A stretch of 64,000 nucleotides of DNA from C-114 sp963719285 (GTDB taxonomy: Bacteria; Chloroflexota; Limnocylindria; Limnocylindrales; CSP1-4): NCBI GenBank assembly GCA_963719285.1, contig CAVRBO010000001.1:62001-126000 (forward strand). Reading direction: 5' to 3'. Shown piece after piece: positions 7,761 through 15,747 of the stretch. Position 1 is the stretch's first letter, and every line of letters begins with the position of its first letter. The notes under the pieces were generated by a model. It did not search any database and was not told the DNA's origin. It was given only the letters and a program-made list of their open reading frames with translations. The position numbers were made by a program, and so were the translations under genes.

Positions 7761-9493
7761 TCGAGACGATGGGAGGCAGTCCGGCCGACGACGACGCGAC
7801 CGGCCCACTCGATCGGCGGCGCGCCGACCTGGCCCGCCTGGCCGACGAGCGCTGGGACCTGCTCGTCGTCGGCGCCGGAGTGACCGGCGCCGGAGCCACG
7901 CTCGACGGGGTGAGCCGCGACCTCCGGGTCGCCTGCATCGAGCGCGAGGACATCGCGGCCGGCACGTCGAGCCGGTCGAGCCGGCTCATCCACGGGGGCC
8001 TGCGCTACCTGGAGCAGTTCCGGTTCGGCCTCGTCCGCGAAGCGCTCGCCGAGCGGAGCCGGCTGCTGCGCCTGGCGCCTCATCTGGTGCGCCTGGAGCC
8101 GCTCCTCTTCCCGCTCTACGGCGACCCGATCACGGTCCGACCGTTCTACGGCGCCGGCCTGACCCTGTACGACCTGCTCGGAGCCTCGCGCGACGGCGGA
8201 CGCCACCGCTATCTCGGGGTCCAGGCGGCCCTCGAGCACACCCCGGTCCTGCGCCGCGCCCGGCTCCGCGGTGCGTTCGTCTTCCACGACGGGGTCGAGG
8301 ACGATGCCCGCTTCGCGCTCGCGGTCGCCCGCACCGCCCGCGCCCGCGGTGCGACGGTCGCCACGCGGCTGCGCGTCCACGGCGCGCTGCGGGAGCGGGG
8401 GCGGATCGCCGGCGCGCGCGTCCACGACGAGCTCGGTGGCGGTGACTTCGAGATCAGGGCCAGGGCGGTCGTCGACGCGACCGGCGTGTGGTCGGGCCTG
8501 CCGGACGGCGCGTTCCCCGTCGCGGGATCGGCGAAGACCGACATCCGACCGAGCCGGGGGACCCACATCATCGTCCGCCGGGACAGGATCCCGGCGGCCT
8601 CCGGGCTCACCATCCGGGTTCCCGGCAAGGTCGTGTTCTTCGTCCCGTGGCCCGGCCACTGGCTCATCGGCACCACGGACCTGCCGTACGACGGGCCGCC
8701 GGACGGGGTCGTGCCGACGGGCGACGACGTCGACGAGATCCTGGCCGCGGTGAACCGGACGCTCGACGTCGACCTGACCCGGGCCGACCTCGTGGGCTCG
8801 TACGCGGGGCTGCGGCCGCTCGTCGGCGAGGGTCCGTCCGCCGACGGCTCGACCCTGCGCGTGTCGCGCGAGCATCGGGTCCACGTCGAGCCGGACGGCC
8901 TCACCCGGATCGGTGGCGGCAAGTACACGACGTACCGGATCATGGCCCGCGACGTCGTGGACGCCGCGCTCGACGCGGCGTACGAGGGCGCGATCCGGAG
9001 CGGGCAGGGTCAGGGGATCGCCCGGGCCCGGCCGTCGCGCACGGACGAGCTGCCGATCATCGGTGCCGCCGGGCACCCGGAGCTGAACGCGCTCGTGGAC
9101 GGGCTGGCGAGCCGGTTCGCCACCGGGGCGAGCGGCCTGGAACGGCGTCACGCGGCACGGCTGGTCGGCCGCCACGGGACGCAGGCGACCGATGTCGTCG
9201 CGCTGGGCGACCGCCTCGGCCTGCTCCGCCCGCTCGGCCCGGAGATCGACCATCTGGAGGCCGAGGTGGCGTGGGCCGCCCGTGAGGAGCTCGCGCTCGG
9301 CCTGGCCGACGTGCTCGTCCGGCGCACCCGGCTCGCCCAGGAACTGCCCGACCGCGGTGCCGCGATCGCGCCCCGCGTCGCCCAGATCCTCGGGTCCGAG
9401 CTCGGCTGGTCCGGGCGCAGGCGCCAGGCGGAGGTGACCTCGTTCCTGGCGCGAGCCCATCGCGACTTCGACGTCCCCGGGCCGGAAGCCTGA
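7757..9493 (+). CDS. glpD: Aerobic glycerol-3-phosphate dehydrogenase
   Basis: This FAD enzyme oxidises glycerol 3-phosphate to dihydroxyacetone phosphate and passes electrons to the quinone pool at the membrane. The N-terminus carries the dinucleotide fold (VVGAGVTGAGA), followed by GTSSRSSRLIHGGLRYLEQF, the family hallmark around the flavin. Substrate-site segments GTTDLPYDG and GGGKYTTYRIMA are present. The C-terminal DAO_C helical domain runs from about residue 430 to 578. Full length at 578 residues. GTG at 7757 overlaps the preceding TGA. Glycerol kinase follows 376 bases downstream, so the two catabolic steps are neighbours. Confidence 0.92.
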   Translation: MIETMGGSPADDDATGPLDRRRADLARLADERWDLLVVGAGVTGAGATLDGVSRDLRVACIEREDIAAGTSSRSSRLIHGGLRYLEQFRFGLVREALAERSRLLRLAPHLVRLEPLLFPLYGDPITVRPFYGAGLTLYDLLGASRDGGRHRYLGVQAALEHTPVLRRARLRGAFVFHDGVEDDARFALAVARTARARGATVATRLRVHGALRERGRIAGARVHDELGGGDFEIRARAVVDATGVWSGLPDGAFPVAGSAKTDIRPSRGTHIIVRRDRIPAASGLTIRVPGKVVFFVPWPGHWLIGTTDLPYDGPPDGVVPTGDDVDEILAAVNRTLDVDLTRADLVGSYAGLRPLVGEGPSADGSTLRVSREHRVHVEPDGLTRIGGGKYTTYRIMARDVVDAALDAAYEGAIRSGQGQGIARARPSRTDELPIIGAAGHPELNALVDGLASRFATGASGLERRHAARLVGRHGTQATDVVALGDRLGLLRPLGPEIDHLEAEVAWAAREELALGLADVLVRRTRLAQELPDRGAAIAPRVAQILGSELGWSGRRRQAEVTSFLARAHRDFDVPGPEA

Positions 9494-9646
9494 AGTTGTA
9501 TGAAAGTCCTCGTCGCCGCTGTCCGCGCGCCGACAAGCGCACCGGACCGCACCGGACTACCGTCGGCGGGCAGGGTGCGCGAGGATGATTCCACTTTCAT
9601 GGTGACAGCTGGAACCGCTCGGGCACCCAAACGGGTCATCCGCGCG

Positions 9647-9652
9647 TACATT
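9647..9652 (+). promoter_or_regulatory. -10 element of the 42-residue ORF
   Basis: TACATT ends seven bases before ATG 9660, the same geometry as the other probable leaderless starts. No clear -35 hexamer lies 17 bases upstream. Confidence 0.4.
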
Positions 9653-9659
9653 CAGTCGT

Positions 9660-9788
9660 ATGACTTCAGATCGTATGACTTCGCCTCCGCTCGGAGGTCT
9701 CGCGCACAAGAGGGGATCCCAGATGTCCCGGTTCCGGCGCCGCGTCGTGGAGTGGTGGATGCGGGCCATGCGTTGGGTGGAGCAGTAG
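9660..9788 (+). CDS. Probable leaderless 42-residue basic amphipathic protein
   Basis: The frame opens at ATG 9660 and has in-frame ATGs at 9675 and 9723. The last 21 residues read MSRFRRRVVEWWMRAMRWVE then Gln, rich in Arg and Trp and with the periodicity of an amphipathic helix. A TAnnnT box sits seven bases before ATG 9660. AGAGGGG also lies a few bases before ATG 9723, so the 21-residue form could be made on its own. It is 81 bases upstream of glpK and co-directional, so it may be a membrane-active small protein or a leader peptide. There is no homology evidence. Confidence 0.4.
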   Translation: MTSDRMTSPPLGGLAHKRGSQMSRFRRRVVEWWMRAMRWVEQ

Positions 9789-9869
9789 TCCGACTGTCGT
9801 CGCGACCGCCGGCGAGCCCGTGGGGCCTGCCGACCACTTCATCGAACCGCAGGCCCTGAGAGCGTCGGA

Positions 9870-11375
9870 GTGCCGGCGCGACACATCCTCGCGCTCGATC
9901 AGGGCACGACATCGTCGCGCGCGATCCTGTTCGATGCCGCCGGCCGGCCGGTCGCCTCGGCGGCCCGCGAATTCCCCCAGGTCTACCCCGAACCGGGCCA
10001 TGTCACCCATGACCCCGAGGCGATCTGGTCGAGCCAGGTCGAGGCCGCCCGGGCCGCCATCGCGGCCGCCGGCGCGGCGCCGTCCGACATCGCCGCGATC
10101 GGGCTGACGAACCAGCGCGAGACGACGGTCGTCTGGGACCGCGCGACCGGCCGACCCGTCGCCGACGCGATCGTCTGGCAGAGTCGGATCACCGCTCCGT
10201 ACTGCGAAGAGCTCCGCTCGCGCGGCCTCGAAGGCCTCGTCCGCGACCGGACGGGGCTGCCCATCGACGCGTACTTCAGCGGCCCGAAGATCCGCCACAT
10301 CCTCCGCTCCGAGCCGGGTCTCATGGACCGTGCCCGGCGCGGCGAGCTCGCGTTCGGCACGATCGATTCGTTCCTGCTGTGGCGCCTGACGGGTGGCCGG
10401 GTCCACGCGACCGACGTGTCGAACGCGAGTCGGACGATGCTCTTCGACATCCGCCGGCTGGCCTGGGACGACGAGCTGATCGAGGCGATGGAGATCCCGC
10501 GGGGCGTCCTGCCCGAGGTCCGATCGTCGTCCGAGATGTACGGCTCGACTGAGCCAGACGTCTTCGGGGCCCCGATCGCGATCGCGGGCGTCGCCGGGGA
10601 CCAGCACGCGGCGACCTTCGGACAGGCCTGCTTCGCGCCGGGCCAGGCCAAGAACACGTACGGGACGGGCGCGTTCCTCCTTCTCGTGACCGGCGACCGC
10701 CCGGTCGTGTCGCCCAACGGCCTGCTGACCACCGTCGCCTGGCGGCTCGGCGCCGGGGGGCCCGTGACCTACGCGCTGGAGGGCTCGGTGTTCGTCGCGG
10801 GCGCGGCGGTCCAGTGGTTGCGCGACGGCCTGCGCGTGATCGAGCGGTCGGCCGACGTGGAGCGGCTGGCCGAGGGTGTGACGGACACCGGCGGCGTGTA
10901 CCTCGTGCCGGCATTCGTTGGTCTCGGGGCGCCGTACTGGGACCCCTACGCGCGCGGCGTGATCGTGGGCCTCACCCGGGGCACCGGTCTCGCGGAGATC
11001 GCCCGCGCCACGATCGACTCGATGGCCTACCAGGTCGCCGACCTCGTCGGGGCGATGGGCAGCGACGCTGGCCTCGGGCTCGATACGCTCCGGGTCGACG
11101 GTGGAGCGGCCGTCAACGATGGCCTCCTCCAGTTCCAGGCGGACCTGCTCGGCGTCTCCGTCGAGCGACCGACCGTCGTCGAGACGACGGCCTGGGGCGC
11201 GGCCGCCCTGGCCGGTCTCGCGGTCGGGTTCTGGGGTTCGCCCGCGGAGATCGCGGCGCTCCGGGTCGTCGACCGGAGGTTCGAGCCGGGGATGGCCAAG
11301 GAGCGTCGGGCGGAGCTCCTGCGCGGCTGGCATCGGGCGGTGGAGCGCTCGCGCGACTGGGCCAGGCCGGACTGA
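9870..11375 (+). CDS. glpK: Glycerol kinase
   Basis: GlpK phosphorylates glycerol with ATP, producing the substrate of the GlpD encoded just upstream. The FGGY-kinase fold is complete at 501 residues. Seen in order are the phosphate-1 loop DQGTTSSRAILFD, the TNQRETTVVWDR segment, QSRIT followed by the usual glycerol-contact region, GVAGDQHAATFGQ, and the adenosine-site DGGAAVNDGLLQFQADLLG near residue 410. The start is GTG at 9870, giving MPARHILALDQG. No strong Shine-Dalgarno sequence is seen. The next gene is separated by its own promoter. Confidence 0.93.
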   Translation: MPARHILALDQGTTSSRAILFDAAGRPVASAAREFPQVYPEPGHVTHDPEAIWSSQVEAARAAIAAAGAAPSDIAAIGLTNQRETTVVWDRATGRPVADAIVWQSRITAPYCEELRSRGLEGLVRDRTGLPIDAYFSGPKIRHILRSEPGLMDRARRGELAFGTIDSFLLWRLTGGRVHATDVSNASRTMLFDIRRLAWDDELIEAMEIPRGVLPEVRSSSEMYGSTEPDVFGAPIAIAGVAGDQHAATFGQACFAPGQAKNTYGTGAFLLLVTGDRPVVSPNGLLTTVAWRLGAGGPVTYALEGSVFVAGAAVQWLRDGLRVIERSADVERLAEGVTDTGGVYLVPAFVGLGAPYWDPYARGVIVGLTRGTGLAEIARATIDSMAYQVADLVGAMGSDAGLGLDTLRVDGGAAVNDGLLQFQADLLGVSVERPTVVETTAWGAAALAGLAVGFWGSPAEIAALRVVDRRFEPGMAKERRAELLRGWHRAVERSRDWARPD

Positions 11376-11489
11376 GTCACGACCGTCTGCGAGGGTCGGC
11401 GAGGCCGGTCGAGGCGGTCCCGGAGGGGCTCACGGACCGTTCGCGGGTCTCCTCCGGCGCGTGTGCGCGCCATGCGTCAGATCTGCCCC

Positions 11490-11518
11490 TGTACAGGGCT
11501 TGACGTTGGCCGTATAGT
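11490..11518 (+). promoter_or_regulatory. Housekeeping-type promoter for the zinc-ribbon gene
   Basis: TGTACA at 11490-11495 and TATAGT at 11513-11518 are separated by exactly 17 bases, close to the sigma-A consensus. Transcription would begin near 11525 and give a leader of roughly 120 bases holding the leader ORF and the hairpin. Confidence 0.6.
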
Positions 11519-11548
11519 CCCGCCCGTACAACGTCGTGGGGTTCGCCC

Positions 11549-11647
11549 ATGACAGAACAAGTAGCTCATACGAACCGACCCGGACTCCTCTCGGCTGACG
11601 CGGGATCACGACGGATCGCGCGGGCTACCGAGAGGAGTTTCGTTTAG
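11549..11647 (+). CDS. 32-residue leader ORF before the zinc-ribbon gene
   Basis: The ORF starts at ATG 11549 and ends at TAG 11645-11647, directly abutting GTG 11648 of the next gene in the same frame. It spans both arms of the hairpin at 11584-11638. A ribosome reading it would melt the hairpin and expose the downstream ribosome site. GGGG lies about eight bases before the ATG. The encoded peptide (MTEQVAHTNRPGLL...) has no recognised motif. The ORF could be chance, but its position relative to hairpin and start is striking. Confidence 0.35.
   Translation: MTEQVAHTNRPGLLSADAGSRRIARATERSFV
11584..11638 (+). promoter_or_regulatory. Hairpin sequestering the zinc-ribbon Shine-Dalgarno site
   Basis: ACTCCTCTCGG (11584-11594) and CCGAGAGGAGT (11628-11638) are perfect 11-base complements. 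The right arm contains the AGGAG that would start translation at GTG 11648, so the site is hidden when the stem forms. The 33-base loop contains a smaller GATC/GATC pairing. Candidate mechanisms are an RNA thermometer, leader-ORF coupling, or protein-mediated control. Confidence 0.6.
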
Positions 11648-12028
11648 GTGTATAACGACAAGACCCTGACCTGCGCAGATTGCGGGCAGCAGTTCGTGTT
11701 CACAGCGAGTGAACAGGACTTCTACGCACAGCGCGGGTTCACCGAGCCTCGTCGCTGCCAGAGCTGTCGGGCGAGCCGCAAGGCCGCTCGCGGTGCGACC
11801 GGCGGCGGCGCGGGCGCCTATAGCGCCGGCGGAGGCTACAGCTCCGGCGGCGGCTACAGCAGCGGGGGCGGTGGGTACGGCGGCGGCGGTGGGTACGAGC
11901 GCGGCGCTCGTGAGATGTTCACCGCCACGTGCAGCAACTGCGGCCGCGAGGCCCAGGTCCCCTTCCGGCCGACGAGCGGCAAGCCCGTCTATTGCAGCGA
12001 CTGCTTCCGGAGCATGCGCGGCAACTAG
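11648..12028 (+). CDS. Double zinc-ribbon protein with Gly/Tyr/Ser-rich linker
   Basis: A 126-residue cytosolic protein. Residues 1-45 form a treble-clef-like ribbon (CADC ... CQSC) beginning MYNDKTLTCADCGQQFVFTA, a signature common in Chloroflexota and candidate-phylum small proteins. Residues 55-90 are an almost pure Gly/Ser/Tyr linker. Residues 92-126 form a second ribbon (CSNCGREAQVPFRPTSGKPVYCSDC). The family is thought to bind nucleic acid or act in translation, but no reaction is established. GTG at 11648 is used, with AGGAG ten bases upstream inside the hairpin. The gene is monocistronic with its own promoter and terminator. Confidence 0.75.
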   Translation: MYNDKTLTCADCGQQFVFTASEQDFYAQRGFTEPRRCQSCRASRKAARGATGGGAGAYSAGGGYSSGGGYSSGGGGYGGGGGYERGAREMFTATCSNCGREAQVPFRPTSGKPVYCSDCFRSMRGN

Positions 12029-12086
12029 TCCCAGACTCCTCTCCGGGTCGGCCGCCCAGTCCGACCCGCCCACGCGAAACCACAGC

Positions 12087-12114
12087 GACCCGGGCCGTCA
12101 GCCGCCCGGGTCGT
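12087..12114 (+). terminator. Intrinsic terminator after the zinc-ribbon gene
   Basis: CGACCCGGGC and GCCCGGGTCG form a perfect 10-base-pair stem with an eight-base loop, followed by TTTCG. It lies 58 bases after the stop codon. Confidence 0.75.
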
Positions 12115-12210
12115 TTCGAATTCCCGGCGCCGAGCGTCGGGACGGGCCGGACGGAGCCATTGCGCCAGTCGCGTGGACGAGCGCGACCGCGTGGCCGGTT
12201 CGAGCGGCGC

Positions 12211-12256
12211 GGTTCGACGGCGCGGTCAGCCTCGGTTCGACGGCGCGGTCAGCCTC
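12211..12256. repeat. 23-bp tandem duplication at the plsY 3' end
   Basis: Two identical 23-base units (12211-12233 and 12234-12256) begin GGTTCGACGG. The second copy contains the plsY stop codon, so the duplication rebuilt the gene's end. A diverged third copy may precede it. Confidence 0.8.
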
Positions 12257-12902
12257 GGCTGGAGCGGCGCCCGCCGAGGAGCCCGAGATCGAACTTCCGC
12301 TCCGTGCCGTGGATGAGCCGGTCGATGTTGTCCGCATGGGCGAGCCAGATGAGCGCGGGTCCGGCCGCGGCGTAGACGAGGTACGCCGGCGGCACGGCCC
12401 CGCTGGCCACCAGCCAGAGGAGGCCCATCACCGGGAACATCGCGGCCGACGCGAGCAGAGAGCCCAGTGACACGTACCGGGTGACGAGGATCACCACGAC
12501 GAAGACCGGGCCCGCGATGAGCATCGTGACCGGCTCGATGATGAGCATCGTGCCGACGCCGGTCCCGACGCCACGACCGCCTCCGAATCCGAGGAACACC
12601 GAGCGCGAGGCTCCGACGACGGCGGCGAACGCACAGGCGACCTCGACCACGGGCTGGCCCGTGACGACCCGGGCGACGAGGACCGGCAGGGCGCCCTTCA
12701 GCAGGTCGCCGACGACCACGACCGTCGCCCACTTGCGGCCCAGCGCCCGGAGTGCGTTGGTGCCGCCCGTCCGGCCCGAACCGATCGTCCGGGGGTCGGG
12801 GCCGCCGCTGATCCGAGCGACGATGACCCCGAACGGGATCGAGCCGGCGACGTACGCCACGAGCACGAGGGCGAGGTCGACGGCGAGGCTGCCAGGATCC
12901 AC
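12249..12902 (-). CDS. plsY: Acyl-phosphate:glycerol-3-phosphate acyltransferase
   Basis: PlsY is the membrane enzyme that moves an acyl group from acyl phosphate to glycerol 3-phosphate, the first step of phospholipid synthesis in most bacteria. At 217 residues it matches the family. Its conserved loops are visible: GSIPFGVIVARI, then GSGRTGGTNALRALGRKWA (usually GSGNxGATN), and FLGFGGGRGVGTGVG (usually F.GGKGVAT). The family's Asn and Lys are replaced by Arg in GSGRTGGTN and GGGRGV, which is unusual. Five membrane spans are predicted. GTG at 12902 is the start, with GGAG nine bases upstream. It is convergent with the zinc-ribbon gene. Confidence 0.8.
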   Translation of the reverse strand: MDPGSLAVDLALVLVAYVAGSIPFGVIVARISGGPDPRTIGSGRTGGTNALRALGRKWATVVVVGDLLKGALPVLVARVVTGQPVVEVACAFAAVVGASRSVFLGFGGGRGVGTGVGTMLIIEPVTMLIAGPVFVVVILVTRYVSLGSLLASAAMFPVMGLLWLVASGAVPPAYLVYAAAGPALIWLAHADNIDRLIHGTERKFDLGLLGGRRSSRG

Positions 12903-13093
12903 GCTCGATGGCTCCGTCAAGTGCGCCCGGACCCGACACGGGCCCCACACGCGCGGCCTCGACCGGCGTGCCCGACAGGCGCGGGCCGAGTCTAGCACCG
13001 GGCGATCGGGCCGGACGACGCCGGCGTCGTCCTCCTCGGGCGTGACCGTCGGGCGGGAGCGACCTACGGTTGCGCCTCGCGGGAGGTCGCGCG

Positions 13094-13099
13094 TACCAT
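13094..13099 (+). promoter_or_regulatory. -10 element of the lpdA operon
   Basis: TACCAT ends seven bases before ATG 13107 of the leader ORF, with a poor -35 (TTGCGC, 13070-13075) 18 bases upstream. It has the leaderless geometry seen elsewhere in the window. Confidence 0.4.
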
Positions 13100-13106
13100 C
13101 GGAGCG

Positions 13107-13160
13107 ATGACCCTCCCTCCTCGCCGGACGCCGTCGCGGGCCGGTTTCGAGCCCATCTGA
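13107..13160 (+). CDS. 17-residue leader ORF before lpdA
   Basis: The ORF reads MTLPPRRTPSRAGFEPI and stops two bases before ATG 13163 of lpdA, in a different frame. A TAnnnT box seven bases before its ATG suggests that the transcript starts on this codon. Ribosomes would then reach lpdA by reinitiation, since lpdA has no Shine-Dalgarno site of its own. This is an inference from position. Confidence 0.35.
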   Translation: MTLPPRRTPSRAGFEPI

Positions 13161-13162
13161 CC

Positions 13163-14593
13163 ATGGCCGTCGGCTCGTCCAACGACTTCGACGTCGTCGT
13201 CCTCGGCGCGGGCACGGGCGGGTACACCGCCGCGTTCCGGGCCGCCCAGCTCGGCCTCCGGGTCGCGCTCGTGGATGAGGACAAGATCGGTGGGACCTGC
13301 CTGCACCGGGGCTGCATCCCGACCAAGGCACTCCTCGAGTCCGCCGAGGTGATGAACCGGGCCCACCACCTGAAGGACTTCGGTGTCGTCTTCGCCGGCG
13401 AACCGACCATCGACTACGCCCAGATGGCGGCTCGGCGCGACCAGGTCGTCAAGCGCACGTGGACGGGGCTCAAGACGCTCATCGACAAGAACAAGGTGGC
13501 CTGGGTCCAGGGCCGCGGCAAGCTGGAAGGTCCCGGGACGGTCCGCGTGACCCAGACCGGTGAGGGCGCCGGCGGCGAGCGCCTCCTCCAGGCGACCGAC
13601 GTCATCCTGGCCACCGGCTCGCGGGTGAAGAGCCTGGCCGGCCTGACCCCGGACGGGAAGCGGATCCTCACGAGCGACGACATCCTCCGGCGCGCGGACG
13701 CGCCGAAGAGCATCGTGATCGTCGGTGGGGGCGCCGTCGGGGTCGAGTTCGCGAGCTTCTTCCACGACATCGGCACCACGGTGACGCTGCTCGAGTACCT
13801 CCCGGCGATCGTGCCCCTGGAGGACCGCGAGGTGAGTGCCCTCGTGGAGCGGAGCTTCACCCGCCGTGGCGTCCGGGTGATGACCAGGGCCCGCTTCGAC
13901 GCCACCAAGGTCCAGGTCACCAAGGACGGGGTGTGCGTCGATGTCGGCCCCGAGGGCGGGGCCACGGAGGAGATCAAGGCCGAGGTCATGCTCGTCGCGA
14001 CCGGCCGGGCCGCCAACGTCGAGGACATCGGCCTCGAGACGACCCGGGTGGAGGTCGACAAGGGGGTCGTCAAGGTCAACGGTCGGATGCGGACGCGCGA
14101 ACCCCACGTCTACGCGATCGGCGACATGATCGGCGGCCTGTGGCTGGCCCATGTCGCGGCCCACGAGGGGATCATCGCCGCCCACACGATCGCCGGCGAC
14201 GCCGATGTCCACGAGATGGACTACGTCAAGCAGCCCCGCGCCACGTACTGCCGCCCGGAGATCGCGTCGATCGGCCTGACGACCCAGCAGTGCGAGGAGC
14301 AGGGCTTGCCGACGAAGGTCGGCAAGATGCCGTTCCAGGCCATCGCGAAGGCGCTCATCGGGGGCGAGTACGAGGGTTTCGTCAAGGTCATCGGTCATGC
14401 CGAGACCGACGACACCCTCGGCATCCACATCGTCGGGCCCCACGCGACCGACCTCATCGCCGAAGCGTCGCTGGCCTTCAGCCTCGATGCGACGCCATGG
14501 GAGATCGGCGCGGCCACCCACGCCCATCCGACCCTGGCGGAGGCGATCGGCGAAGCGGCGATGGCCGTCGACGGCCGATCCATCAACATCTGA
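13163..14593 (+). CDS. lpdA: Dihydrolipoyl dehydrogenase (E3)
   Basis: E3 reoxidises the dihydrolipoyl arm of the 2-oxoacid dehydrogenase complex with FAD and NAD. At 476 residues it is complete. It shows the FAD fold VVLGAGTGGYTAAFRAAQLG, the redox disulfide GGTCLHRGCIPTKALL, the NAD fold IVIVGGGAVGVEFASFF, the second FAD motif YAIGDMIGG, and the dimer-interface HAHPTLAEAIGEAAMA, whose His-Glu pair serves the partner active site. E1 alpha and E1 beta follow and E2 is further along, so all four complex components are here. Confidence 0.93.
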   Translation: MAVGSSNDFDVVVLGAGTGGYTAAFRAAQLGLRVALVDEDKIGGTCLHRGCIPTKALLESAEVMNRAHHLKDFGVVFAGEPTIDYAQMAARRDQVVKRTWTGLKTLIDKNKVAWVQGRGKLEGPGTVRVTQTGEGAGGERLLQATDVILATGSRVKSLAGLTPDGKRILTSDDILRRADAPKSIVIVGGGAVGVEFASFFHDIGTTVTLLEYLPAIVPLEDREVSALVERSFTRRGVRVMTRARFDATKVQVTKDGVCVDVGPEGGATEEIKAEVMLVATGRAANVEDIGLETTRVEVDKGVVKVNGRMRTREPHVYAIGDMIGGLWLAHVAAHEGIIAAHTIAGDADVHEMDYVKQPRATYCRPEIASIGLTTQQCEEQGLPTKVGKMPFQAIAKALIGGEYEGFVKVIGHAETDDTLGIHIVGPHATDLIAEASLAFSLDATPWEIGAATHAHPTLAEAIGEAAMAVDGRSINI

Positions 14594-14637
14594 CCGAACC
14601 TGACCTGGATCCGAACCGAGGGGAGGCCGATCGACCG

Positions 14638-15747
14638 ATGGCCGTGCGACCGCAGGGCGGCGGGCAGCCGCGATCTCGCGGGAGCGCGCGCGCCAAGGCG
14701 GCGAGCGCGACTGCGAGCGTCCCGGCCTCGACGGCAGGAGGTTCGCACCTCGGGGACGACCTCGACCTCACCGATCCGGAGCTCGTCGAGATGTACCGGA
14801 TGGTCGCCCTCGCCCGGGCGGTGGACGAGCGGATGTGGATCCTCAATCGGGCCGGTCGCATCCCGTTCGTGATCAGCGGCCAGGGTCATGAAGGGGCCCA
14901 GGTCGGGATCACCTGGGCGCTCCGCAAGGGTCACGACTGGATCGCCCCGTTCTACCGCTCGATCGCGACCTGTCTGACCTTCGGGATGACGGCCCGCGAC
15001 ATCCTGACCGCGCAGTACGCGACGGGCGCCGACCCGTCATCGGGTGGCCGCCAGATGCCCGGCCACTATGGCCACCCCTCGCACAACATCGTCTCGGTGA
15101 GCTCGCCGGTGGCCACCCAGATCCTGCATGCGGTGGGGATCGCCCTGGCGGCCAGGATCCGGGGGACGGACCAGGTCGCGATGACGTTCATGGGTGAGGG
15201 CTCGTCCAACCAGGGCGACGTCCACGAGGGCCTGAACTTCGCGGCGATCCATCGCCTGCCGTTCGTGTTCGTCGTCGAGAACAACGGCTATGCGATCAGC
15301 GTCCCCTCGTCGCTCGAGCTCGCGCTCCCGGACGTGGCCGCCCGGGCGTCCGGCTACGGGATCCCCGGCATCGTCGTGGACGGGTCTGATGTGCTGGCGT
15401 GCTACCGGGTCGCGCGTGAGGCCGTCGCGCGCGCCCGCCGGGGCGAGGGCCCGACCCTCATCGAGGCCAAGGTCCTCCGCCTGACCGCGCACTCGTCCGA
15501 CGACCAGCAGACCAAGTACCGGCCGGCCGAGGAGCTCGAGGCCGAGCGCGCCCGCGACGCGCTGCCACTCTTCCGGGCCCAGCTCCGGGCCGCCGGGGTC
15601 CTCACGCCGGAGATCGAGGCGAAGGTGACGGCCGAGGTCGCGGCCCTCGTCGAGGAGGCGACGGACTACGCCGAGGCGCAGCCGGACCCGACGGTCGAGA
15701 CGGTCCTCCTGCACGTCTACGCCGAGGGTGTCGAGGGCACCTTCTGA
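14638..15747 (+). CDS. bkdA: 2-oxoacid dehydrogenase E1 alpha (branched-chain type)
   Basis: The alpha subunit of the thiamine-diphosphate E1 heterotetramer, which decarboxylates branched-chain 2-oxoacids made from Val, Leu and Ile. The TPP/Mg motif is clear: GEGSSNQGDVHEGLNFAAIHRLPFVFVVENNGYAISVP. The phosphoryl-loop region LRLTAHSSDDQQTKYR matches Bacillus BkdAA rather than pyruvate-specific PdhA. The length is 369 residues with an Ala/Ser-rich N-terminal 45 that may be a linker. ATG 14638 follows GAGGGGAGG. The stop overlaps the E1 beta start as TGATG. Pyruvate specificity cannot be excluded from sequence alone. Confidence 0.87.
   Translation: MAVRPQGGGQPRSRGSARAKAASATASVPASTAGGSHLGDDLDLTDPELVEMYRMVALARAVDERMWILNRAGRIPFVISGQGHEGAQVGITWALRKGHDWIAPFYRSIATCLTFGMTARDILTAQYATGADPSSGGRQMPGHYGHPSHNIVSVSSPVATQILHAVGIALAARIRGTDQVAMTFMGEGSSNQGDVHEGLNFAAIHRLPFVFVVENNGYAISVPSSLELALPDVAARASGYGIPGIVVDGSDVLACYRVAREAVARARRGEGPTLIEAKVLRLTAHSSDDQQTKYRPAEELEAERARDALPLFRAQLRAAGVLTPEIEAKVTAEVAALVEEATDYAEAQPDPTVETVLLHVYAEGVEGTF

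Larger units (their letters stand above)
9494..9869 (+). other. glpD-glpK intergenic region
   Basis: This 376-base gap is AT-richer than its surroundings. It holds three GTATGA-like motifs: at about 9497-9503 and within each of two direct copies of TCGTATGACTTC (9656-9667 and 9671-9682). ATGAAAGT near 9500 and ACTTTCAT near 9594 form an inverted pair. The short ORF at 9660-9788 lies inside. The motifs could be operator half-sites for a glycerol regulator, but no regulator gene adjoins. Confidence 0.4.

Noticed and set aside
9500..9859. 119-residue plus-strand frame in the glpD-glpK gap
   Set aside because: Low-complexity composition and no ribosome site. The shorter ORF at 9660 in another frame has better start signals.
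11501..11518. TTGACG at 11500 as -35 for TATAGT
   Set aside because: The spacer would be only seven bases. TGTACA at 11490 gives the normal 17.
12226..13410. 394-residue minus-strand frame overlapping plsY
   Set aside because: The protein sequence is Arg/Pro/Gly shadow; the plsY frame alone shows membrane helices and family loops.
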